Shown: positions 29,870-39,635, counted from the stretch's first letter. The stretch: DNA of 64,000 nt from Methylophaga thalassica MP (GCF_000214595.1 NZ_AFIG01000001.1:682001-746000); one strand, 5' to 3'. The notes: generated by a model from the letters alone, not told the origin. Numbers and translations are program-made.

Positions 29870-30155
29870 TTAATAACCATATTTCAGTGATATAGGGGGG
29901 CTCGCCATCAGCACCACGACTCGTGTTAAAACCTATAGCTGTGTCTTCATTCACAATAGGGCCTTTTTCCCCTTGTGGCGCAAGACCATGCACAACCGTA
30001 TTATGGTCGATAAGATACTCTTGATTAGAAATCACTAATCTATCTGAGGATAGCGATGAGTCCGTTACTGTTCCACTCTGACTAAAAGTCTGTGCAAATA
30101 CTGACATTGGTATTAATAACACAGAGAGGATGGTTAAATAATTTTTTTTTAACAT
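29862..30155 (-). CDS. pilY2: PilY2-like small periplasmic protein
   Basis: The 97-residue protein has a signal peptide (KKNYLTILSVLLIPMSVFA, cut near residue 21) and a small beta-rich domain. It lies between pilY1 and pilE, exactly where Pseudomonas has pilY2, and has a comparable size. Sequence identity to PilY2 cannot be judged by eye, so the name rests mainly on position. It is 10 bp after pilY1 and overlaps pilE by 8 bp. Confidence 0.7.
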   Translation of the reverse strand: MLKKNYLTILSVLLIPMSVFAQTFSQSGTVTDSSLSSDRLVISNQEYLIDHNTVVHGLAPQGEKGPIVNEDTAIGFNTSRGADGEPPYITEIWLLNE

Positions 30156-30165
30156 ACATATGTCC

Positions 30166-33100
30166 TTAATCAGTCAGTTGAATCCAAGATCGCCTTCCTA
30201 TCGCATCCTCACTTGAAGACTCTTCTTCTAAAATAAGCTCACCTGTCTCGGCATCACTCATAAATTTCACTTCAGTGGAGCCAGAACCAGGAACACGTCT
30301 GCTGATTTTAGGTGGCGAAATGATACTATCATAGCCTTTACCTGCGACAACTGGCACCTCGGTATCTGGCTCACCGTCACCATCAGTATCTACATAGAGA
30401 TCATTTGCATCAATCACACCATCGCCATTGATATCCAGCGGCTGATAGTTCAGAGGTAGTCCCGTGTAATAGTCTAATTCCATTAACCAACTACTACCAC
30501 CAAAATCACATGCATCTTCTGATGGAACAAGTGACGTAAAGATCACTTTTTCATCTCGGATAATGGCTTCAGAAACTTGTCTTTCACCACTATTTTCACC
30601 TGATGATGCACTGACTAAGTCAACATACCAGCCTCGGTCATCAGTGTTAGCTGTACCCCAGTTAATGATTTTATCTGATTCTGAGGCCGATATTGTCCGA
30701 TAATTCGTGCCTAGAATCGTAAATTCAGCCATTGCTCGTTTATTGAGTTGAGCCCGAGAAAATGCATAACGTGTATAGGAGGATGTATCAGTATCATATA
30801 CTCTCGGATCCCAAATAGCATAAAAACTCTGTGTAACTTGATCAACTGGAGTATTGTCGCCAACTTCAAAATATTTACCGGTACCAAATAAAAGTAAATA
30901 GCCATTTTTTTCGCTATGAAGCTCTACTTTAATTGGTGTTGTAATTGGTTGAATGTTGTCTTTGTTACAGCTTGTCCCGAAACACGCCGAGTATAAGGGC
31001 AGTGGCTTATTGGTATCCGCATCTCTGTATGTAAAGTCCCAGTCATTCTTATTATTGCTACCAATTTCAATGCTCCAAACATTACCAAACATATCACCGG
31101 CATAAATCAGATCGGTGGTGCCATCCTGGTTTGTGTCGATAGCTGTCGGCGTGGCGATTCCATTTGGTCTAAACTGTTCGGTTGGATCCTCATTTTTGCC
31201 TGTTTGTGTATCAAACTTACGAATCAGGCTACCGGTTTCTAAATCTACGATATAGATATAACCATTGCCATCATCACTGTCATGGCTTGCATTATTTGCA
31301 CTGCCATCAGCGTCATTATCAAAAGTATTGTTGTACCCACCACTAAATAAGGCCGCCCATTTACCGTTGTTCAAACGAACAATATTTGCTTGTCCCATGG
31401 TGTATCCCATATCGGGATCATTCTTATCGGTAAATTCCCACAACACTTTTTTAGCTGATTCTGTTTCGTTTGAAAATGCTGAAGGATCCGTAATATCTAA
31501 GGCAAAGTAACCTTGACCTCCCGCGCCAAGACCTGAAACAAGTACTGTATGCCAACTGCCATCAAAAAAGGCATCTACCACAGTTGGACTGGCATCAACG
31601 TAATATTTGTGTGAGTAGCTGGGGGATGATAATTCTTTCAAGTTGTCATAGACACTATTCGGGACATAGGCAAACTTTTCTACTCCAGAATCAGCATCAA
31701 ACGCATGCAACATCCCATCATTCGCCCCTACATAAATCATAGCGGTTCGGTTCAGATAGGTGCTGACAAACTCAGAATATAGGACAGAATCTTCTGGCTC
31801 ATCATCTTCTGATCTATTGCCCCATTGATCGTAATAATCTGATCTAGGAGGACCAAGTAACACAGGAGAGGAATTAATAATATCGCCAAGTAATTTAGTT
31901 CGTGTTCTATAGATACCCTCAGATTTACTCTGTTCTTTCGATTGGTTACCACGCAGATAATTCAATACATCTTCGCTGCCTAATGATAATTTTTGACTAG
32001 AATTCAATGCATTCCAGTCAAATGCATAACCATTATTACCATCAGAGGTGAATATCACACGTTGATTAGCGCTTGGAATTTTATTAGCAGCATCCCACAA
32101 TGCTGAAGGTAATAATTGTCCATCGTCATCAAAGCCAAACGCTAGTAGTCGTCCTGTCCAGTCGCCACTGTTAAAACGGGCTTGATAGACTTTACTGTCA
32201 CTAGTTATGGCACCCGAGTTAACGGCAACAGCAGCGGAGGACGAAGTTCTCGATGTGATATTTTGTAAAATGCCAGCAAGTGATTCGGCAAACTCATCAG
32301 GATCAGCAGCACTGAAAAAATTACCATGACTATTGACTGCAGCATGCCATAAGTCATCTATTTTTGCTGGGTTTGAACTTCCCGGGTCAGGCCATGATTT
32401 GGTCGGAGGGGTGGCTGAAAGCGCGGCTAAATCATTCTCTGGGTCGAGTGAGCCTTTGACCCCGAGCCCCACAGTGAATGTGACCATGTGTTGCCAAAAT
32501 GCTGGATCTTCCGTGTTGGTTGGTACTTCATTTTCTAAGTCTGTCCGAAGATCCCGTTTCCAGTAGTGCATGGCTGTATCAGCCAGTGTATTTGACCATG
32601 AATCAGAGAAAGGGGGAGATGCAATGTACGTATAATCGTCATCATTGGGACCACTGATGGTGGTGCCGTTGCTATTATCGACATTTCCAAGCCCAGGGCT
32701 GCCGCCATTCCAGTAGCCATCTGTAGTAAGAATATGATAGCTCTGACGACAAGTCAGGTGAGCAGAGGAGTCATCAGTACCTGGGTTAGCTCCCCATGGT
32801 CCTCTGTTGTCGGTTCTTTCGTAATATTGGCCTACACTGGCCGCAGCTGATCTGAGAGGTGTCCCGTAATTGTTAATCACATGATCGTAGAGGTTATCGT
32901 AAAATGCGGTCCTGTTTGCACCGCTAAATTTTCTGACGCCTCTGATCAGGGCTCTGTTACTGCTGACACCATCGATAGTGCGACTACCCTCGTTTATTGC
33001 AGCAAAACCGACACGGGAATTTTCAGATTGGGTGGCAAATGCTCGGCCTACACCAGCACGAGCTGTCAAAATTCGTGAGCGGTAATATTGAAACCAGTTA

Positions 33101-33807
33101 GCAAAGTTTTGTATTTCTTCATCACGTGTTCGAGTCGTACCGTTTGGACTGGTGAATGTTGCACTGGCTGAAGTGGAGTCGGTAATTCTTACTCGTGTAT
33201 AGCGAGAGCGATCTAATCGCAATGCCTCTGAGTCAGAAGCGCTGCCATTGTATTTGTAGTATGTGATGGGCCAAAAACTATGGTTACCATTGCATGGGTC
33301 ACCATAAGCACTACTGAGGCTACTGCCATGTTTGAACCAGCATGAGTATTGTGTTTGTTGAGTTTTTAAGTTGATACTTCCACGTGAAGGATCGGCCGGA
33401 TTATATAGCGCAGCTGATGGATTCGCATTCCCCATACTCGTGCCGTCAGCCTTACTCCAAGGCACATAAGTCACATCTGGATTGTAGAAGACTGCGTTAT
33501 TGACAGATGAGCGTGAAAAGAAGTTATGGACATTATCGTCATCAAAGTTTGGTACCTGGTTACTGTAGGTAACACCACCATAAAGACTGGACGGTCTAGG
33601 GAACAGGTAATTCGCATAATGTAAATTCTCATCAGGCATGACCTCCCATTGCATTGAACCTGAATCATCAAGTGTAAACATGATATTCGGTGCAACCACA
33701 CCACCGAGATAGAGTGGCACATTACTGATGTTGAGATTAGCTGCTGAAGATGTCAGCGAGTAAATACCCAATAATACGAGCGCTGTGAAAGAGGATAATT
33801 TATTCAT
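30166..33807 (-). CDS. pilY1: Type IV pilus tip-associated adhesin PilY1
   Basis: The 1213-residue secreted protein has a signal peptide (about 1-22), an N-terminal vWA-like region with MIDAS-type DDSGSM (about residue 48), and a C-terminal PilC/PilY beta-propeller (about 620-1130). The propeller contains a calcium loop, DTNQDGTTD. A second EF-hand-like cluster, DINGDGVID, with DTDGDGEPD shortly after, lies near the C-terminus. PilY1 works at the pilus tip in extension/retraction, surface sensing and adhesion. Length is close to the Pseudomonas protein (about 1160). It follows pilX by 4 bp. Confidence 0.95.
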   Translation of the reverse strand: MNKLSSFTALVLLGIYSLTSSAANLNISNVPLYLGGVVAPNIMFTLDDSGSMQWEVMPDENLHYANYLFPRPSSLYGGVTYSNQVPNFDDDNVHNFFSRSSVNNAVFYNPDVTYVPWSKADGTSMGNANPSAALYNPADPSRGSINLKTQQTQYSCWFKHGSSLSSAYGDPCNGNHSFWPITYYKYNGSASDSEALRLDRSRYTRVRITDSTSASATFTSPNGTTRTRDEEIQNFANWFQYYRSRILTARAGVGRAFATQSENSRVGFAAINEGSRTIDGVSSNRALIRGVRKFSGANRTAFYDNLYDHVINNYGTPLRSAAASVGQYYERTDNRGPWGANPGTDDSSAHLTCRQSYHILTTDGYWNGGSPGLGNVDNSNGTTISGPNDDDYTYIASPPFSDSWSNTLADTAMHYWKRDLRTDLENEVPTNTEDPAFWQHMVTFTVGLGVKGSLDPENDLAALSATPPTKSWPDPGSSNPAKIDDLWHAAVNSHGNFFSAADPDEFAESLAGILQNITSRTSSSAAVAVNSGAITSDSKVYQARFNSGDWTGRLLAFGFDDDGQLLPSALWDAANKIPSANQRVIFTSDGNNGYAFDWNALNSSQKLSLGSEDVLNYLRGNQSKEQSKSEGIYRTRTKLLGDIINSSPVLLGPPRSDYYDQWGNRSEDDEPEDSVLYSEFVSTYLNRTAMIYVGANDGMLHAFDADSGVEKFAYVPNSVYDNLKELSSPSYSHKYYVDASPTVVDAFFDGSWHTVLVSGLGAGGQGYFALDITDPSAFSNETESAKKVLWEFTDKNDPDMGYTMGQANIVRLNNGKWAALFSGGYNNTFDNDADGSANNASHDSDDGNGYIYIVDLETGSLIRKFDTQTGKNEDPTEQFRPNGIATPTAIDTNQDGTTDLIYAGDMFGNVWSIEIGSNNKNDWDFTYRDADTNKPLPLYSACFGTSCNKDNIQPITTPIKVELHSEKNGYLLLFGTGKYFEVGDNTPVDQVTQSFYAIWDPRVYDTDTSSYTRYAFSRAQLNKRAMAEFTILGTNYRTISASESDKIINWGTANTDDRGWYVDLVSASSGENSGERQVSEAIIRDEKVIFTSLVPSEDACDFGGSSWLMELDYYTGLPLNYQPLDINGDGVIDANDLYVDTDGDGEPDTEVPVVAGKGYDSIISPPKISRRVPGSGSTEVKFMSDAETGELILEEESSSEDAIGRRSWIQLTD

Positions 33808-33811
33808 ATTT

Positions 33812-34336
33812 TTACCTCATACGAACGACAGACTGTAAAAGGACCACGGATTGCACTGAGCCACCCACACCGCGGGCAGTAACGCGGTAGAACTTAGCAC
33901 CACCTTGTTGCTGGTCTCGAGGCTTATTACCGTTACTATTTCCGGGTTTTATAATTTCTTCAATGACATAACGTGGTGGGCTGACAGCACCTTGTGGTTG
34001 GGTGGCGGCTGTGCCATTTGCAGTCCACCAGGCGGCGTTACGTTGAAGCCACCAAGGGGTCGCATCTGTGCCGACAGGATCCATTGATTGTTTGGTCCAA
34101 CACCCGGGGGCACCAGTATCGGAACAAATTGGCAGATTAACCCAGTTTAAGACGGTACCTTCACCAGCTCGTAACGCCACTTCAGCTGCTTTAAACGCTA
34201 TATCTCTGTCAATTTGATTAGATGCCATTTTTTCTTCCATGACACCTGTACGCATGGCAAAGATTCCTATCATGGTCAGCAATAACAGCATAATGAGACT
34301 GACAATCAAGGCCGCACCTGATTGTTGAGTTTTCAT
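33812..34336 (-). CDS. pilX: Type IV pilus assembly protein PilX
   Basis: The 174-residue minor pilin has the PilX-type start QSGAALIVSLIMLLLLTMIGI, with an Ala after the Gly cleavage site, then MEEKMASNQIDRDIAFKAAEVALRAGE, the conserved PilX stretch. It belongs to the priming complex with FimU, PilV, PilW and PilE. Its start overlaps the pilW stop by 4 bp. Confidence 0.93.
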   Translation of the reverse strand: MKTQQSGAALIVSLIMLLLLTMIGIFAMRTGVMEEKMASNQIDRDIAFKAAEVALRAGEGTVLNWVNLPICSDTGAPGCWTKQSMDPVGTDATPWWLQRNAAWWTANGTAATQPQGAVSPPRYVIEEIIKPGNSNGNKPRDQQQGGAKFYRVTARGVGGSVQSVVLLQSVVRMR

Positions 34337-35424
34337 AATATACGGTTCCTGAGCGTTATTGTTTTGGTAAAGACTTGCCTCAACCTGCCGTCATCTGGGG
34401 TGATGACATTGCCCTCGAGGGTATAGGTGCCATCCCCTAATGCCACATTATCATTTTGTTGAGGGTCAATATTGATCATGACTAAGGATATGCGAACACT
34501 GATAATCTGCTCCCAGTCAGCCACTGCATTTGCTTTGACATATTGGTCTACACTACCGTTATTGCTGGTATCGACACCATACTCCACCTGCATCTGTTCG
34601 ACACCTTCGATAAGTACATCTGGATTTTTTCCCAGCACCATCTGATAAAGAGAAGGGTAATTACTGGGGCCATTTCGAATAAAAAAAGTATGTGTAGTGA
34701 TGGTATTTAACCAGCCCTGACTTAGGCCAGATAGTCCCAAGTCAACTCTACTATTTCCAGGTGTACCGATACCTGTTTCATGTTGAAGATTGCCGTCTAC
34801 TGAGGGATCATTGGTCACCTGAAAAATCACGCTATTATTGCAGTCAGAAGCAATCACGATGTTAGCACACTCACCAGGCTTTGCTTCTGTCGCCGGATCG
34901 CAGTCATCCAGAGGATTATCCTGTGGAATTTTAACCGGAGCAGAGGGGCCTAAACTGCTATCGAAATGACTCACTTCAATAAAGACATTGCTCACTGTAC
35001 GTAAGGTAAATACATCACTACCTGCTATCGCTTGATTGATTCCAGCAGGTAATGCGGGAGACCAGCCACCGTTGTTATCTGCTTCGTGGCCTAAGACTGG
35101 GGCACCACCTATGTCCCAGAAATAATTATTTGCCGTGTTCAGATTATTGACTAGGCTTCTACCTGTACCCCCTGAATTTCTTCCTGTAGCCCCTCTATTC
35201 CCTGTAGGGATAGAGTTACAACCGACGTAACCGGCGCGGTCTAAAAGCGATGAAATGTGATGAATTGCATAGCGTCCATCTTCTTGCATGCGCGCTTTCA
35301 TATCTTGTACACGATAGGTTTGACGCGTACTAACGAATAACTCTATTACCCCAGCAATCAGTAAAAGGCCTATGACGAGTGCCACCATCAATTCGACGAG
35401 AGAAAACCCTTTTTCTTTATTCAT
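34333..35424 (-). CDS. pilW: Type IV pilus assembly protein PilW
   Basis: The 363-residue minor pilin has the prepilin peptide KGFSLVELMVALVIGLLLIAGVIELF and the RVQDMKARMQEDGRYAI block that follows it in PilW. A glycine-rich low-complexity patch (GNRGATGRNSGGTGRS) is near residues 70-90. Longer than the other minor pilins, as usual. It overlaps both neighbours by 4 bp. Confidence 0.93.
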   Translation of the reverse strand: MNKEKGFSLVELMVALVIGLLLIAGVIELFVSTRQTYRVQDMKARMQEDGRYAIHHISSLLDRAGYVGCNSIPTGNRGATGRNSGGTGRSLVNNLNTANNYFWDIGGAPVLGHEADNNGGWSPALPAGINQAIAGSDVFTLRTVSNVFIEVSHFDSSLGPSAPVKIPQDNPLDDCDPATEAKPGECANIVIASDCNNSVIFQVTNDPSVDGNLQHETGIGTPGNSRVDLGLSGLSQGWLNTITTHTFFIRNGPSNYPSLYQMVLGKNPDVLIEGVEQMQVEYGVDTSNNGSVDQYVKANAVADWEQIISVRISLVMINIDPQQNDNVALGDGTYTLEGNVITPDDGRLRQVFTKTITLRNRIL

Positions 35425-35882
35425 ATCGCACTTTCCAGAACCATTGTCGAGGTCGCATAGTCACCATAATTAGTATTCTCATCACCAATTTGAATATCTG
35501 ACCATCTCACCGTGATCGTACAAATGAAGGGCTGGTTCACAAGAAAGTTGCCACACACAATTTGTCCTTCACCTGCAGGAAGATAGGCTGCTAAAGCCGC
35601 TCGCCATTCTCGAACATCCGTATCAGAAACACTATTGCCAGCTGGCGTTGCCCCATTAAAAAGGATGTCATAGTTTTTTGCATAGGCTGCCGTGGTATTG
35701 GCTTTCATGCGCTCTAGTATGCTGCCAGCAAGAATATTAGCTTGGGTTTTGAGGCCTGCGGTTGAGTTGGCCTTGAGGGTGGTGACTTGTAAATGTGCCA
35801 TACCAAGTAAACCTATAGCTAAGACAAATACTGCCACCATAACTTCCAGTAAGGTAAAGCCGGTTTGTTGACGTCTCATCAT
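35421..35882 (-). CDS. pilV: Type IV pilus modification protein PilV
   Basis: The ATG at 35882 overlaps the fimU stop as ATGA and is preferred to a TTG two codons upstream. The 153-residue minor pilin has QTGFTLLEVMVAVFVLAIGLLGMAHLQ and then LKANSTAGLKTQANILAGSILERMKAN, characteristic of PilV. Cysteines near the C-terminus (IVCGN, FICTITV) could form a disulfide. Confidence 0.92.
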   Translation of the reverse strand: MMRRQQTGFTLLEVMVAVFVLAIGLLGMAHLQVTTLKANSTAGLKTQANILAGSILERMKANTTAAYAKNYDILFNGATPAGNSVSDTDVREWRAALAAYLPAGEGQIVCGNFLVNQPFICTITVRWSDIQIGDENTNYGDYATSTMVLESAI

Positions 35883-36412
35883 GGGCAAACATTCCCGATA
35901 GAAATTCTGCTACTACCTGACTGGTTCACGGTAATAATTCTTTCATTGCTGCCTGTCGAGCAAAAAGTGATATTGCCATTTGGGAAACCTAGTGTGGATA
36001 GAATTTCACCTGTCGGCATAAACCGAAATCCACTGCCTGTATTTCCGGCAGTGACTGACGTAACATTGTCCAAGGCATTTTGTTGGGAAAGAAAGCAGTC
36101 TTGATTCTCTGCACAAACGGCCCCAACATCTCCAAGCGACTCATCAGCATCCCAGTCAGTAAATACATTCCAGCCACTACTCCAGTCACCATTCGTAATA
36201 GGTAGCATGGTGACTTGAATGCCTCTTCTGATGGCTTCGCTGCGTGCCAGTTGCATAGTGCCCATAAAGTCATTTGCTGTGGTGATAAGGCGGTGGTCTC
36301 GAATCATCTGTGAAAAACTCGGCGCAGCAATAGCTAATATGATGGCGGCGACCGCGAGAGTTACCATCAATTCAACTAGAGTAAATCCTTGATTAAATTT
36401 GTCTTTTACCAC
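35879..36412 (-). CDS. fimU: Minor pilin FimU/FimT (GspH family)
   Basis: The 177-residue pseudopilin has NQGFTLVELMVTLAVAAIILAIAAPSF and then RSEAIRRGIQVTM, the GspH/FimT signature. As first gene of the minor-pilin operon it corresponds to Pseudomonas fimU. It diverges from flgB across 289 bp; a TTGACT-based sigma-70 candidate lies upstream. Confidence 0.9.
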   Translation of the reverse strand: MVKDKFNQGFTLVELMVTLAVAAIILAIAAPSFSQMIRDHRLITTANDFMGTMQLARSEAIRRGIQVTMLPITNGDWSSGWNVFTDWDADESLGDVGAVCAENQDCFLSQQNALDNVTSVTAGNTGSGFRFMPTGEILSTLGFPNGNITFCSTGSNERIITVNQSGSSRISIGNVCP

Positions 36413-36438
36413 TTTATTCAGCCCTCTCCATGGGATCG

Positions 36439-36467
36439 GTTTTAGCCTTATTTATTTTCTCAGTCAA
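36439..36467 (-). promoter_or_regulatory. Candidate sigma-70 promoter of the minor pilin operon
   Basis: On the minus strand TTGACT (36467-36462), 17 bases, then TAAAAC (36444-36439). The -35 element is good and the -10 is weak. No clear AlgR site was seen. Confidence 0.3.
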
Positions 36468-36558
36468 GTTTCAATCAATAGACTTTGTGGGGCTTGTCTC
36501 ATATTTGAAAAAAAACTGTGAATATCAGTCATATCGTCGTTTTTAGTGTAACAACAAG

Positions 36559-36632
36559 GCGGCAATAGGGGGAAATCTTTGCCGCTAATTTCGACCACTA
36601 CATTGCCGAACTCATGGTGACTTATCGGCAAT
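36559..36632. promoter_or_regulatory. Two CGGCAA-type inverted repeats upstream of flgB
   Basis: GCGGCAA (36559-36565) pairs with TTGCCGC (36579-36585). ATTGCCGA (36602-36609) pairs with TCGGCAAT (36625-36632). The four half-sites share the core CGGCAA or its complement and lie just upstream of the sigma-54 element, so they may be activator sites. They could instead serve the divergent fimU promoter. Confidence 0.4.
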
Positions 36633-36650
36633 TCATACAGTTAGTTTAGT

Positions 36651-36666
36651 TGGCACGTTAAATGCT
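36651..36666 (+). promoter_or_regulatory. Sigma-54 promoter of flgB
   Basis: TGGCACG-N4-ATGCT differs from the TGGCACG-N4-TTGCW consensus at one position, with GG and GC correctly spaced. It is 36 bp before the flgB ATG, consistent with RpoN/FleQ-type control of flagellar hook-basal body genes. Confidence 0.8.
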
Positions 36667-36701
36667 GAATGACAATTGTAAATGAGGATGGAGGCGTATA
36701 A

Positions 36702-37106
36702 ATGCCGATTAATTTTGATAGTGCAATTGGAATTCATGCTGATGCATTACGCGTGCGTTCACAGCGTGCTGAGCTACTTGCCACCAATATGGCCAATGCC
36801 GATACGCCTAATTATAAAGCCCAAGATATTGATTTTAGGGAAGCTTTGAATAATGCGATGACGGGGTCAGCGCCTGGTCAATTAAACACGACTAATCAAA
36901 AACACTATTCCACAAACCCGGAATCTAATGGTTTGATGGGACCGATTCAATACCGGGTAGCAACACAGGATTCTTTAGATGGCAATAGTGTCGATGAAGA
37001 AGTGGAGCAGGCACAATTTATGCAGAATGCTGTTCAGTATCAGGCCAGCCTGCAATTTTTGGGTGGTAAGTTCAACTCGCTGACACGGGCACTGAAAGGA
37101 GAATAG
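36702..37106 (+). CDS. flgB: Flagellar basal-body rod protein FlgB
   Basis: The 134-residue proximal rod protein has the SGVHADALRVRSQRAELLATNMANADTPNYKA-type start (here IGIHADALRV) and ends with QNAVQYQASLQFLGGKFNSLTRALKGE. Exported by the flagellar type III system without a cleaved signal. First gene of the flg cluster; flgC follows after 5 bp. Confidence 0.97.
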   Translation: MPINFDSAIGIHADALRVRSQRAELLATNMANADTPNYKAQDIDFREALNNAMTGSAPGQLNTTNQKHYSTNPESNGLMGPIQYRVATQDSLDGNSVDEEVEQAQFMQNAVQYQASLQFLGGKFNSLTRALKGE

Positions 37107-37111
37107 GCACT

Positions 37112-37525
37112 ATGTCGTTATTTAATATTTTTGATATTGCCGGAAGCGGTATGAGTGCTCAGTCTCTACGTCTGAATACAACGGCAAGTAATCTCGCCAA
37201 CGTCGATAGTGTCAGCAGTAGCATTAATCAGACGTATAAAGCCAGACAACCTGTGTTTGCAACCGTGTTGGATAATGCTCAAGAAGGTTATAAGCAGGGC
37301 GCTGTTCAAGTTCAGGGCATTGTCGAAAGTCAGGCTCCTGTCAGGCAGGAATATAACCCGAGCCACCCAATGGCAAATGAAGATGGCTATATTTTCCACT
37401 CAAATGTGGATCCGATTACCGAAATGGCAAATATGATGTCCGCGTCACGTTCCTATCAAAACAACGTTGAAATCGCGAATACCTCAAAACAATTGCTGTT
37501 AAGAACATTACAGTTAGGGCAATAA
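37112..37525 (+). CDS. flgC: Flagellar basal-body rod protein FlgC
   Basis: The 137-residue rod protein begins MSLFNIFDIAGSGMSAQSLRL and contains NTTASNLANVDS and the C-terminal MMSASRSYQNNVEIANTSKQ, both conserved in FlgC. Normal length (134-138). Followed by flgD after 13 bp with RBS AAGGAGG. Confidence 0.97.
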   Translation: MSLFNIFDIAGSGMSAQSLRLNTTASNLANVDSVSSSINQTYKARQPVFATVLDNAQEGYKQGAVQVQGIVESQAPVRQEYNPSHPMANEDGYIFHSNVDPITEMANMMSASRSYQNNVEIANTSKQLLLRTLQLGQ

Positions 37526-37538
37526 GGAGGGGTGAGAG

Positions 37539-38216
37539 ATGGCTGTGAGCGGAATTAACGATAACAACCCGTATGCATTCTTGAACTCGACTAGTTCAAC
37601 AGAAGAAAAAAATAAAGATGCTGGCACACTGGGGATGGAAGATTTTATGTCCCTGATGACAACGCAGTTAAAGTATCAGGACCCGATGAATCCCATGGAA
37701 AATGGTGATTTTCTTGGGCAAATAGCGTCTTTTGCTCAGGTAACAGGCTTATCTGACTTGCAGGATTCTTTTTCTACTTTTGCCAATTCGATGCAATCTA
37801 ATCAGGCATTGCAGGGATCATCATTAGTTGGGCGAACAGTGCTAATCCCCTCATCAATAGGTAACTTAACAGCAACAGATGGTTTATCCGGTCGGATAAA
37901 TGTTGCCGATCCTGTTACAGATTTGAAAGTGAAAATTTATGACGAGGCGGGTGTTGTAGTACGTACTATCGACATGGGCTCAGCCTCAGGTTATACCGAT
38001 TTCACCTGGGATGGCTTTGATGATAATGGCGAAGCTATGCCGGAAGGTGTTTATCAATTCAAAGCCTCGGGTACGGTTGATGGCTCGAATACAGCTTTTG
38101 CTACCGGTGTTTTAGCTCAGGTGTCGAGTGTTTCAATCAGTTCGACCGATGGATTGATAGTGAATCTGGCCGGAATTGGTTCGGCGTCATTTAGTGAAGT
38201 TGTTGAAATTCTTTAG
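37539..38216 (+). CDS. flgD: Flagellar hook assembly protein FlgD
   Basis: The 225-residue hook-capping protein has the N-terminal MEDFMSLMTTQLKYQDPMNPMEN segment, which is the FlgD signature, and C-terminal Ig/FLK-like domains (FTWDGFDDNGEAMPEGVYQFKASG). It guides hook polymerisation and is lost when the hook is complete. Confidence 0.97.
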   Translation: MAVSGINDNNPYAFLNSTSSTEEKNKDAGTLGMEDFMSLMTTQLKYQDPMNPMENGDFLGQIASFAQVTGLSDLQDSFSTFANSMQSNQALQGSSLVGRTVLIPSSIGNLTATDGLSGRINVADPVTDLKVKIYDEAGVVVRTIDMGSASGYTDFTWDGFDDNGEAMPEGVYQFKASGTVDGSNTAFATGVLAQVSSVSISSTDGLIVNLAGIGSASFSEVVEIL

Positions 38217-38227
38217 GAGAATATCTT

Positions 38228-39583
38228 ATGTCATTTAGCACAGCTTTAAGTGGTTTGAATGCGGCAACAGCCGATCTAAACGTCAAATCAAACAATATTG
38301 CTAACGTCAACACGACCGGCTTTAAGATGTCTCGTGCAGAGTTTGGTGACGTTTTTGCCGTTTCAGCCTTTGGATCAACCAATCAAACAGCCATTGGTAG
38401 TGGTGCCGTATTGCAAAATGTGGCTCAGCAGTTTAACCAAGGCAATCTTGAGTTCACGGACAATTCGTTAGATTTGGCGATAAGTGGACAAGGCTTTTTT
38501 GCCTTAGCTCCCGAACTCGACAGTGGTGAGGTTATTTACACTCGGGCAGGTGAGTTCGGTGTTGATAAAGATGGATATATTGTCTCAAATGAAGGTTGGT
38601 ATCTAAGAACTTTCCCTGTGGATGAGCAAGGTAACATTTCAGCAACCAGTATGAATGCGACATCGCCTATTCAATTACCGGCATCTGTTGGTGCACCTGA
38701 AGCGACTACAGAGTTGAAAATCGCCACCAATTTACCCTCTACATCTGATGGGATTATTGATAGTGGTACTGGGGGGATTTTGGCCATCGACCCAACCGAC
38801 GATACAACCTACAGTTATACAACCTCAGCAACAATTTATGATTCACTCGGTAATGAACATATCGTGACTACCTATTACCAGCATATCGATGAGGCGGCAT
38901 TAGATGGCGGTGTCCCTGTGGGTGATAACCAATGGCAAATGGCTGTTTACGTTGATGGTGGTGAAGTCAAAGGTGGTACGGATGGAGTTCCCTATGCTCT
39001 AGAAACGGATGCCCGTATTAGTTTTAATGCTGATGGCACATTGAATCAGGTTGATGCTGATCCAAGTACTGCAGGTATTGATCCCATTGCTCTCACCTTC
39101 ACTGATGGTGGGGCGACTGAGTGGATGAGTGGTGCCGAAACGCAAACAATTACATTATCGCTTAACGGCTCAACCCAGAACTCTGGCAGTTTTAATGTGG
39201 GGGCTCTCACTGTTAATGGTTTCCCAACTGGTCGTCTGACTGGGGTGGATGTGAGTGAAGAAGGCCTGATCAGAGCTAACTATAGTAATGGGCAAGCCAT
39301 TCCTATTGGAAAAATTGCTATGGGCAACTTTGCTAATCCTCAGGCGCTGAACAAAATTGGTAGTACTGCCTGGAAAGAAACCACAGATTCTGGCCCGGTC
39401 ATTGCAGGAGAAGCTGCAACAGGTAGTTTTGGTCAAATTCAGGCGGGTGCATTAGAAACATCCAATGTCGATTTGACGGCTGAGCTAGTGGGACTGATTA
39501 CTGCACAACGTAACTTCCAGGCTAACTCAAAAGCGATCGAGACAAATAATGCCATTACTCAGACCATTATCAACCTGCGATAA
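38228..39583 (+). CDS. flgE: Flagellar hook protein FlgE
   Basis: The 451-residue protein begins MSFSTALSGLNAATADLNVKS, followed by [18 protein letters not shown]. It has the D1 segment LDLAISGQGFFAL and ends LITAQRNFQANSKAIETNNAITQTIINLR. Length is in the FlgE range. It forms the hook. Confidence 0.97.
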   Translation: MSFSTALSGLNAATADLNVKSNNIANVNTTGFKMSRAEFGDVFAVSAFGSTNQTAIGSGAVLQNVAQQFNQGNLEFTDNSLDLAISGQGFFALAPELDSGEVIYTRAGEFGVDKDGYIVSNEGWYLRTFPVDEQGNISATSMNATSPIQLPASVGAPEATTELKIATNLPSTSDGIIDSGTGGILAIDPTDDTTYSYTTSATIYDSLGNEHIVTTYYQHIDEAALDGGVPVGDNQWQMAVYVDGGEVKGGTDGVPYALETDARISFNADGTLNQVDADPSTAGIDPIALTFTDGGATEWMSGAETQTITLSLNGSTQNSGSFNVGALTVNGFPTGRLTGVDVSEEGLIRANYSNGQAIPIGKIAMGNFANPQALNKIGSTAWKETTDSGPVIAGEAATGSFGQIQAGALETSNVDLTAELVGLITAQRNFQANSKAIETNNAITQTIINLR

Positions 39584-39599
39584 CGTTTTTCTTTAAAAG

Positions 39600-39620
39600 T
39601 GCGCTGTCTCTGGCAGCGCA
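39600..39620 (+). other. RNA hairpin between flgE and flgF
   Basis: TGCGCTG (39600-39606) pairs with CAGCGCA (39614-39620). No T-run follows, so it is unlikely to terminate; it may stabilise or mark processing of the abundant flgE message. Confidence 0.4.
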
Positions 39621-39635
39621 TTGAGGGCAGAAATA

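Noticed and set aside
39600-39620. Terminator between flgE and flgF
   Set aside because: The 7-bp hairpin is followed by TTGAGGGC, not a T-run; listed only as an RNA hairpin.
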